A stretch of DNA of 9,757 nt from Enterobacteriaceae bacterium UBA3516 (GTDB taxonomy: Bacteria; Pseudomonadota; Gammaproteobacteria; Enterobacterales; Enterobacteriaceae). Location of the stretch: assembly GCA_002377245.1 (NCBI GenBank), contig DFPL01000339.1, forward strand, positions 1 to 9,757, written 5' to 3'. Positions 1 through 5,638 of this stretch are shown here, in pieces. The stretch's first letter is position 1, and each line of letters opens with the position of its first letter. Made by a program: the position numbers and the translations under genes. The notes below the pieces were generated by a model. The model did not search any database, was not told the origin of the DNA, and saw only the letters and a program-made list of their open reading frames with translations.

Positions 1-612
1 TACCTGTTCCAGAACGGTCAGCCTGTCGACGGTTTCCAGGGGCCACAGCCGGAAGAAGCGATTCGCGCCCTGCTGGACAAAGTCCTGCCACGGGAAGAAG
101 AGTTGAAAGCCCAGCAGGCAATGCAGCTGATTGAGGAAGGCAACCACGCCGATGCACTGCCGCTGCTGAAAGACGCCTGGCAGCTCTCGAATCAAAACAG
201 TGAAATCGGTCTGCTGCTGGCAGAAACGCAAATTGCCCTTAACCGTTCTGAAGATGCCGAAGCGGTGTTGAAAACCATTCCGTTGCAGGACCAGGATACC
301 CGCTACCAGGGGCTGGTGGCGCAAATCGAACTGTTGAAACAGGCCGCGGATACACCCGAAATCCAGTTGCTTCAGCAGCAGGTTGAGCAAAATCCGGCGG
401 ATGCGCAGCTGGCGAGTCAACTGGCATTGCAGCTGCATCAGGTGTGGCGTAATGAGGAAGCGCTGGAGCTGTTGTTCAGCCATTTGCGCAAAGATTTGGG
501 TGCTGCTGACGGCCAGGCGCGCAAAATGTTGCAGGAGATTCTGGCAGCCCTGGGCACCGGTGATGCGCTGGCATCGAAGTACCGTCGCCAGCTCTACTCT
601 CTGCTTTACTGA
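1..612 (+). CDS. cnoX: Chaperedoxin CnoX (YbbN), 5' truncated by window edge
   Basis: Reading frame 1 is open from the first base to TGA at 610-612, giving the last 203 residues. The E. coli protein is about 284 residues, so roughly 80 are missing, including the thioredoxin-fold N-terminus with its SxxC motif. The visible part starts YLFQNGQPVDGF, the end of the thioredoxin domain, then continues through a helical TPR-like region rich in Ala, Leu and Gln (for example LPLLKDAWQLSNQNSEIGLL) to the C-terminus RRQLYSLLY. In E. coli CnoX is a cytoplasmic holdase that protects clients from hypochlorous acid damage and hands them to GroEL and DnaK. A TTG at 103 can act formally as a start but lies inside the conserved protein, so the gene is simply cut by the window. 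Identity is firm; function is by family. Confidence 0.95.
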   Translation, partial: YLFQNGQPVDGFQGPQPEEAIRALLDKVLPREEELKAQQAMQLIEEGNHADALPLLKDAWQLSNQNSEIGLLLAETQIALNRSEDAEAVLKTIPLQDQDTRYQGLVAQIELLKQAADTPEIQLLQQQVEQNPADAQLASQLALQLHQVWRNEEALELLFSHLRKDLGAADGQARKMLQEILAALGTGDALASKYRRQLYSLLY

Positions 613-623
613 TCCCGCCTGCT

Positions 624-663
624 AAATTTGGGGATCGCGCTGTTATGATCCCCAAATTTGTTT
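624..663 (+). terminator. Intrinsic terminator after cnoX
   Basis: Perfect 13-bp inverted repeat: aaatttggggatc (624-636) and gatccccaaattt (647-659) around a 10-base loop, starting 11 bases after the cnoX stop. The GC core ggggatc/gatcccc is followed by aaatttgttt, which can act as the U-rich tail. It probably separates cnoX from qmcA. The opposite strand lacks a U-tract after the stem. Termination itself is inferred. Confidence 0.65.
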
Positions 664-697
664 AGAATGACATCAAATTAAACAGGAGGTTTATTTG

Positions 698-1615
698 ATG
701 CTCATCGTCATCCCTATTCTTATCTTCGTCGCGCTGGTCATCGTCGGTGCGGGTGTCAAAATCGTGCCACAGGGATATCAATGGACGGTGGAACGCTTCG
801 GGCGTTATACCCGTTCTCTCCAGCCAGGCCTGAGCCTGGTGGTGCCCTTCATGGACCGGATTGGTCGTAAGATCAACATGATGGAACAAGTCCTCGATAT
901 TCCTTCTCAGGAAGTCATCTCGAAAGATAACGCCAACGTTACCATTGATGCCGTCTGTTTTATTCAGGTTATCGATGCCCCGAAAGCCGCCTATGAGGTG
1001 AGTAATCTGGAGCTGGCGATCATCAATCTCACCATGACTAACATCCGTACCGTGCTCGGTTCCATGGAGCTGGACGAAATGCTGTCACAGCGTGACAGCA
1101 TCAATACCCGCCTGCTGCATATTGTCGATGAGGCAACGAATCCGTGGGGCATCAAAGTGACCCGTATTGAGATTCGCGATGTTCGCCCACCGGCCGAGCT
1201 GGTGTCCTCCATGAACGCGCAGATGAAAGCTGAACGTACCAAGCGTGCGTATATCCTCGAAGCCGAAGGGATTCGCCAGGCGGAAATCGTCAAAGCCGAA
1301 GGTGAGAAGCAATCAAAAATCCTGAAAGCCGAAGGCGAACGTCAGTCAGCGTTTTTGCAGGCGGAAGCCCGTGAGCGTTCCGCAGAAGCGGAAGCCCGCG
1401 CAACGAAAATGGTTTCCGAGGCGATTGCCGCAGGTGATGTGCAGGCGATTAACTACTTCGTGGCGCAGAAATATACCGAAGCGCTGCAACAAATTGGGTC
1501 CGCGAATAACAGCAAAGTCGTGATGATGCCGCTGGATGCCAGCAGCCTGATGGGGTCGATTGCAGGTATTGCTGAGCTGGTGAAAGACAGCGCCAGCGAA
1601 CGGAAAAAACCATGA
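698..1615 (+). CDS. qmcA: QmcA, SPFH/stomatin-like membrane protein
   Basis: This 305-residue protein has the same length as E. coli QmcA and is nearly identical to it from memory. Residues 1-20 form an N-terminal membrane anchor (MLIVIPILIFVALVIVGAG). The SPFH/band-7 domain runs from about 20 to 180. From about 185 to 240 an Ala/Glu/Lys-rich coiled coil has repeated KAEGE units (ILEAEGIRQAE, VKAEGEKQS, LKAEGERQS). A hydrophobic C-terminal part includes SSLMGSIAGIAELV. SPFH proteins oligomerise on the inner membrane; in E. coli, extra QmcA suppresses the growth defect of an ftsH htpX mutant, which links it to membrane quality control. The start is ATG 698, 8 bases after AGGAGG (684-689). A TTG at 695 would add one residue but sits only 5 bases from that site. 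The stop overlaps the ybbJ start as ATGA, indicating translational coupling. Confidence 0.97.
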   Translation: MLIVIPILIFVALVIVGAGVKIVPQGYQWTVERFGRYTRSLQPGLSLVVPFMDRIGRKINMMEQVLDIPSQEVISKDNANVTIDAVCFIQVIDAPKAAYEVSNLELAIINLTMTNIRTVLGSMELDEMLSQRDSINTRLLHIVDEATNPWGIKVTRIEIRDVRPPAELVSSMNAQMKAERTKRAYILEAEGIRQAEIVKAEGEKQSKILKAEGERQSAFLQAEARERSAEAEARATKMVSEAIAAGDVQAINYFVAQKYTEALQQIGSANNSKVVMMPLDASSLMGSIAGIAELVKDSASERKKP

Positions 1616-2076
1616 TCGCCCTGCTGTTTGAACATGCGTATATCTTCTGGCTAAGTCTCGGTGGCCTGCTGCTGGCCGCCGAAATGCTCGGCGGCAACGG
1701 CTATCTGCTCTGGAGCGGCGTGGCGGCAGTCATTACCGGTTTGCTGGTCTGGATTGTGCCCTTTGGCTGGGAGTGGCAGGGCGTGCTCTTTGCCGTGCTG
1801 ACCCTTATCGCCGCCTGGCTCTGGTGGCTGTGGCTGTCAAAACGCGTGCGTGAACAGAAACCGGCTGACGCTGCACTTAATCAGCGTGGGCAACAACTGG
1901 TTGGCCGCCGCTTTACGCTGGACACGGCGCTGGTCAACGGGCGTGGGCACATGCGCGTGGGTGACAGCTCCTGGCCCGTGAGCGCAGATGAAGAATTACC
2001 CGCAGGCTCGAAGGTTGAAGTGGTTGCCGTAGAAGGCATCACGCTTCGCATCAAACTCCATTCAGAAAACAGTTAA
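1612..2076 (+). CDS. ybbJ: YbbJ, NfeD-like membrane protein
   Basis: This 154-residue protein matches E. coli YbbJ (about 152 residues). Three hydrophobic segments are visible: IFWLSLGGLLLAAEML (about 9-24), LLWSGVAAVITGLLVWIVPF (about 31-52) and VLFAVLTLIAAWLWWLWLS (about 58-77). The soluble C-terminus (about 95-150) has the beta-rich, OB-fold NfeD pattern with RRFTLDTALVNGRGHMRVGD and VEVVAVEGITLRI. NfeD proteins pair with SPFH proteins in many bacteria and are thought to assist their assembly, so this is the natural partner of QmcA. Its ATG (1612) overlaps the qmcA stop by 4 bases and has only a weak ribosome site, so it is probably translated by coupling. The next gene begins 2 bases after its TAA. 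Confidence 0.93.
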   Translation: MIALLFEHAYIFWLSLGGLLLAAEMLGGNGYLLWSGVAAVITGLLVWIVPFGWEWQGVLFAVLTLIAAWLWWLWLSKRVREQKPADAALNQRGQQLVGRRFTLDTALVNGRGHMRVGDSSWPVSADEELPAGSKVEVVAVEGITLRIKLHSENS

Positions 2077-2078
2077 AC

Positions 2079-4238
2079 ATGCACAAAATAAAAACAGGGA
2101 AATGGGTTTTCCTCGCGACGGCCTTTGCCAGCGCAAATGCTTTTGCATCATCAGACATGGGAAGTTGCCCCTGGGGCGTTGAAAGCTGTTATCTTTCAAG
2201 CCCTCCGGTGTTGGGCACTGGCAACGATACCCGCGATAACCTGCTGCGTCTGGTGGGTGAAAAACATGCACTGACGCCGCTGCGCCAGCCGGTGCCGGAA
2301 GATCTCACCCGCAACCGTAACTACTATTTCGGCGAACATATCGAAGAGTGGTATGCCGCGCCGGGGTCAGCCGAGACGCCCCCCGTCGAAGATACGACAC
2401 TGGCTGAACAACTGAAACAACTCGCCCTGCCGCCGGAGCTTATCAAAGAGACGACCCTGAAAGGGGATGACTCTGCGGGTCGTTTTGTCTCCAATAACCG
2501 CGATTCGGTGTCGCAATTTTATGCCGCCCTGCTGGCGGAGCCGTCGCTGACCGCCGATCAGCGGGCCGCGCTGGCGAAAGCCAGACTTAAGATCCCAGGC
2601 GATGCTGCCGATCTCAACGATCTCACGGCACTGGCTGCTGACCCAGATTCTGCGGCTGCCCATTTTCGTGATTACCTGCTGGCGGCCAATGATTTCTATC
2701 TGGGCAATTATACCGAAGCGGCTCAAACCTTTACCCGGCTGAAAGCCCTTCAACAACCGTGGCTTGCTGAAACCGCGACCTATATGTTGATGCGCACCGC
2801 ACTCAACCAGAGCACGGTGAATGCCAACGGCGAGTACGGCGATTTTGATGTAAAAAAAGTCGACAAGGCCGCGGTCGGTCAGGCGCGGGACATAGCAAAA
2901 GCCTATCTCGACCAGTGGCCAAAGGGAGAGTATGCGGCCTCCACTCAGGGGCTGCTGCGGCGCATCAACTGGTATCTTGAGGACTGGGACGCGCTGGCCG
3001 CGCTGTATGAAAAAGCGTTGTTGCAGGCAGAGAACGGTGACGCACTGGTGGCGCTGATTGCTGAGAACGACAGCAAAATGCAAAGCAAAGACCTGACGCA
3101 GTACGACAGCTATTTCGTCAGCGCGCCGGATGCTCCGCTTATCACCTTCACCCAGGCGCTGCGCCTGATGCGCGAGGTAAAATGCAACGATCGCGCACCC
3201 TGCGTGGACGATGCGTTCATGCAGAACATCAAGCCCATTTTCGAAAAGAGCAACGCCCTCGATCTGTGGCGCTATCTGACGCTTACGCTCGATTATGCGC
3301 AGGAAAAATATCCGCAGATTGTGCAGAGCATCAAACCGGCAGAAGCCCTGCCTGCCAATAACATTCTGTTGTTCAGCGAACAGTCGCTGTATGGCGAAGC
3401 GTTAATGGCACAAAAGCAGTGGCCGCAAGCGCGCGCGCACTGGCTGCATCTGCTTACGCTGAGCAAAGACGTTGAACAGCAGCAGTATTTGCAGGCCAAA
3501 GTGGCGGCGACGGACGCGTTCAGCGGGAATGTCGATGCTATTTTTGCCGCCGACAGTGCGGTGAAAAATCTGCGTTACCGTTCACTGGTGCTGAAAACCG
3601 TCGCAACGCCGGCGCGTCTGCGTGAACAGGTTGCCAACGGCCCGAATAACGAAGAGCGCACTATCGCCCTGCATACGCTGCTGATTAAAGACCTGATCCA
3701 TGGGGAATATAAGACCTGGCTGGACGATAAAAAGCTCAGCAGCCATATCACTCCCCCGGTCATTGATAAAGCGTTCGACGATGTGGATCTGAATGTCTTT
3801 GGCTGGGACGGGAGCCAGGCGGACGGCGAGTACCACTGTGCATCGCTGGAAAAAACCGTCGGCGTACTGGCACAAAAACCGCAGGACGCTCGTGCACTGA
3901 ACTGCCTCGGGGAGTTCTTCCGCACCACGCAAGCCAGCGTCGGCGTCTGGAAAGAGTCACAAGGCAACGGCATGCTCGATAGCGCAGTCGCAAAAGCGCT
4001 GGACAGCGGCCAGTCGGATCGCCAGCGCTACTACCAGCAGGTTATCGCGGATAAGAAAGCGGAGCCGGAAGATAAGAGCTTTGCCCTTTACCGTGCGGTG
4101 ATGTGTTATTCACCGTCCGGCTATAACGACTGCGGTGGCGAAGAGGTCGATAAGGCGCAGCGCAAAGCCTGGTTCACGCAGCTTAAACAGCAATATCCGG
4201 GCAGTGTGTGGGCACAACAGCTCAAATATTACTGGTAA
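2079..4238 (+). CDS. Exported helical-repeat protein of unknown function (719 aa)
   Basis: I do not recognise a named gene. The N-terminus is a clear Sec signal peptide: charged MHKIKTGK, hydrophobic core WVFLATAFASANAFA, and an A-F-A signal peptidase I site after residue 23. There is no lipobox, so a soluble periplasmic protein is likely. The rest looks mainly helical with TPR/Sel1-like stretches, for example LLAANDFYLGNYTEAAQTFT and DWDALAALYEKALLQAE. It has eight cysteines that fall into close pairs (30/37, 369/375, 587/609, 676/685), as expected for periplasmic disulfides. The ATG at 2079 lies 2 bases after the ybbJ stop and has no good ribosome site of its own, so coupling to ybbJ is likely. 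The end overlaps the next gene by 31 bases. Base composition and codon use look like the neighbours. A helical scaffold or protein-binding role is only inference. Confidence 0.85.
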   Translation: MHKIKTGKWVFLATAFASANAFASSDMGSCPWGVESCYLSSPPVLGTGNDTRDNLLRLVGEKHALTPLRQPVPEDLTRNRNYYFGEHIEEWYAAPGSAETPPVEDTTLAEQLKQLALPPELIKETTLKGDDSAGRFVSNNRDSVSQFYAALLAEPSLTADQRAALAKARLKIPGDAADLNDLTALAADPDSAAAHFRDYLLAANDFYLGNYTEAAQTFTRLKALQQPWLAETATYMLMRTALNQSTVNANGEYGDFDVKKVDKAAVGQARDIAKAYLDQWPKGEYAASTQGLLRRINWYLEDWDALAALYEKALLQAENGDALVALIAENDSKMQSKDLTQYDSYFVSAPDAPLITFTQALRLMREVKCNDRAPCVDDAFMQNIKPIFEKSNALDLWRYLTLTLDYAQEKYPQIVQSIKPAEALPANNILLFSEQSLYGEALMAQKQWPQARAHWLHLLTLSKDVEQQQYLQAKVAATDAFSGNVDAIFAADSAVKNLRYRSLVLKTVATPARLREQVANGPNNEERTIALHTLLIKDLIHGEYKTWLDDKKLSSHITPPVIDKAFDDVDLNVFGWDGSQADGEYHCASLEKTVGVLAQKPQDARALNCLGEFFRTTQASVGVWKESQGNGMLDSAVAKALDSGQSDRQRYYQQVIADKKAEPEDKSFALYRAVMCYSPSGYNDCGGEEVDKAQRKAWFTQLKQQYPGSVWAQQLKYYW

Positions 4239-4918
4239 TTGCCGCCTTGCTACTGCCGCCCCCCATCCTGGCGGCAGTCAAGGCTGATCAGCACCGCGCA
4301 TTCTGGCTATGGTCTGGCGTTAAGCCAACCCCGGCACTGAAGGATGCGCAGACCGTTTATCTGCACCAGGCGGAGATTCTGCTGCGCCCCTCTGGCGCGG
4401 TCTTTCAGAAAGTCGGCCTGCCGGTCAGCAAACTCACCTTCCCTCACATCTGGTTAACGGTGCGCCTCGAAACGCTGGATGTGCAGGACGCTGACTTGCA
4501 ACGCATCAACCAGCTTCTGGAAAGCTGGAAGAAGGCCGGGAACGAGGTGGTGGGATTACAAATTGATTTCGATGCCGCCACCCGGCGGCTCGATAACTAT
4601 GGCCTGTTCCTGAAACGGGTTCGGGCGATTCTACCCGCAGGCTACGCGCTGGGGGTGACCTGGCTTCTCGACTGGGCGAAAACCGGCAATATTGCGGTAC
4701 TGAACACCCTACCCGTTGATGAACTGGTGATTCAAAGCTACCAGGGGCGTAAAACCGTACCGGAGTATGCTCAATACTTGCCAGCCCTCGCCGGGCTGCG
4801 GATTCCGTTTAAGCTGGGGCTGGTGCAGGACGGTGAGTGGGACGCCGCGCAGTTGCCCCGCTTCCCGGCGTGGTATCGTGGCACGGTGGTCTTTATGCTC
4901 AACCCCGTCAGGCATTAA
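4208..4918 (+). CDS. DUF3142-like exported protein, putative TIM-barrel
   Basis: 236 residues from GTG 4208. An in-frame stop at 4184-4186 and the absence of another usable start upstream leave this as the only ordinary start that retains a signal sequence. The N-terminus MGTTAQ is uncharged, followed by the core ILLVIAALLLPPPILAA; cleavage near ILA-A is plausible. The mature part (WLWSGVKPT, IWLTVRLETLD, VVGLQIDFDAATRRLDNYG, FLKRVRAILP, YALGVTWLLDW, VDELVIQSYQ, KLGLVQDGEW) alternates strands and helices and resembles DUF3142, a family without known function. The acidic strand end QIDFD is reminiscent of catalytic-face motifs in glycosidase-like barrels, but no activity can be claimed. The gene overlaps the 719-aa gene by 31 bases, so the two are probably co-translated and may act together in the periplasm. 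Its 3' end overlaps cueR convergently by 11 bases. Family assignment is from memory. Confidence 0.8.
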   Translation: MGTTAQILLVIAALLLPPPILAAVKADQHRAFWLWSGVKPTPALKDAQTVYLHQAEILLRPSGAVFQKVGLPVSKLTFPHIWLTVRLETLDVQDADLQRINQLLESWKKAGNEVVGLQIDFDAATRRLDNYGLFLKRVRAILPAGYALGVTWLLDWAKTGNIAVLNTLPVDELVIQSYQGRKTVPEYAQYLPALAGLRIPFKLGLVQDGEWDAAQLPRFPAWYRGTVVFMLNPVRH

Positions 4919-5318
4919 CCTTGTGATGGCAGCAGCCCGAGAGATTATCAATGATGGGGCAGTTCGCGCTGTCATCGCCAGGACAGGATGCCGCCAGCGA
5001 CAGGAGCTGTTTGCGCATCGCTTCCAGTTCAACAATATGACGTTCAATTTCAGACACTTTTTGCAGGGTGCGCGCTTTCACATCCGCGCTGTGGCGTGCC
5101 GGATCGTTAAACAGATTCACCAGCTCACCGCACTCTTCGAGGTTGAACCCCACCTGACGCGCCTGACGTAACAGCGTCAGCTCGTTGATGTGCTGCTGCG
5201 TGTAGCTGCGATAACCGTTGTCTCCACGCAGCGGCGGCGTCACCAGCCCTTTATCTTCATAAAAGCGGATGGCTTTGCTGGTCAGCCCGGTTTTTTTGGC
5301 CACGATGCTGATATTCAT
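4908..5318 (-). CDS. cueR: CueR, Cu(I)-responsive MerR-family activator
   Basis: This 136-residue protein is about as long as E. coli CueR (135) and matches it closely. The N-terminal winged helix-turn-helix (MNISIVAKKTGLTSKAIRFY, then GLVTPP and NGYRSYT) binds DNA. The dimerisation helix lies at about 80-110. The metal loop has the two Cu(I) ligands Cys112 and Cys120 in SCPGDDSANC, and the tail has a CCHH motif (129-132). Ser77, associated with selectivity for +1 ions, is present. One difference from E. coli is Cys63 (NLEECGEL), where I recall serine. CueR binds the copA promoter and realigns it when Cu(I) is bound. The start has the purine-rich site GGGGGAAG just upstream (plus-strand 5320-5327), which abuts the copA -35 box. 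It is divergent from copA and convergent with the DUF3142-like gene. Confidence 0.97.
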   Translation of the reverse strand: MNISIVAKKTGLTSKAIRFYEDKGLVTPPLRGDNGYRSYTQQHINELTLLRQARQVGFNLEECGELVNLFNDPARHSADVKARTLQKVSEIERHIVELEAMRKQLLSLAASCPGDDSANCPIIDNLSGCCHHKVNA

Positions 5319-5327
5319 ACTTCCCCC

Positions 5328-5358
5328 TTGACCTTCCCCTTGATGGAAGGTTTAACCT
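5328..5358 (+). promoter_or_regulatory. copA promoter with CueR operator
   Basis: TTGACC (-35, 5328-5333) and TAACCT (-10, 5353-5358) are separated by 19 bp, the overlong spacer typical of MerR-family targets. The spacer region carries the dyad ACCTTCC (5331-5337) / GGAAGGT (5345-5351) with 7 bases between. This is almost identical to the E. coli copA operator as I remember it. Transcription should begin near 5365, leaving a leader of about 60 bases before copA. Confidence 0.93.
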
Positions 5359-5364
5359 GTTCAA

Positions 5365-5393
5365 CAATCAGTACACGTGATTAATCAGGTCAA
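5365..5393 (-). promoter_or_regulatory. Possible cueR promoter
   Basis: On the minus strand TTGACC (5388-5393) is followed after 17 bases by TGATTG (5365-5370). The -35 is good and the -10 poor. The spacer contains the perfect palindrome tgattaatca (5378-5387). Transcription from here towards cueR would cross the copA operator, so bound CueR could affect its own gene. This is tentative. Confidence 0.3.
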
Positions 5394-5426
5394 TGTTTAT
5401 ACGACCAATCATACAGGAAATTAATT

Positions 5427-5638
5427 ATGTCTCACATTATAGAGCTGGATCTGGACGGACTCTCCTGCGGGCACTGCGTTAAACGGGTGAAAGAGAGCCT
5501 GGAGCAACGTGACGATGTCGAGCAGGCTGAAGTCACCATTACGCACGCGCAGATCACCGGCAGTGCAGAGGCATCTGCGCTGATCGACACCATCAAACAA
5601 GCCGGGTATGACGCGAGCGTCAGCCACCCAAAGGCTAA
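5427..5638 (+). CDS. copA(Z): CopA(Z), frameshifted copper chaperone from copA mRNA
   Basis: A -1 shift at the heptamer C CCA AAG (5627-5633) gives codons 1-69 of copA, then GGC (Gly, 5633-5635) and TAA (5636-5638): a 70-residue protein made of the first metal-binding domain only, with its Cys14-x-x-Cys17. The E. coli product of the same process, CopA(Z), is 70 residues and acts as a cytoplasmic Cu(I) chaperone. Here the heptamer, reading phase, stop position and product length all agree with that case. The coordinates cover both frames, read as 5427-5633 joined to 5633-5638. That the shift occurs in this organism is inferred from conservation, not shown. Confidence 0.8.

Noticed and set aside
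103..612. Separate 169-residue gene starting at TTG 103
   Set aside because: The frame is open to base 1 and the upstream residues match CnoX, so this is an internal codon of a truncated gene.
695..1615. TTG 695 as the qmcA start
   Set aside because: ATG 698 has better spacing from AGGAGG and gives the family length of 305 residues.
2367..3083. Minus-strand 238-residue open frame
   Set aside because: Antisense shadow of the 719-residue gene, which has a signal peptide and good coding character; the antisense product resembles nothing known.
4767..5171. Plus-strand open frame across the cueR 3' half
   Set aside because: It overlaps both the DUF3142-like gene and cueR out of frame and has no recognisable features.
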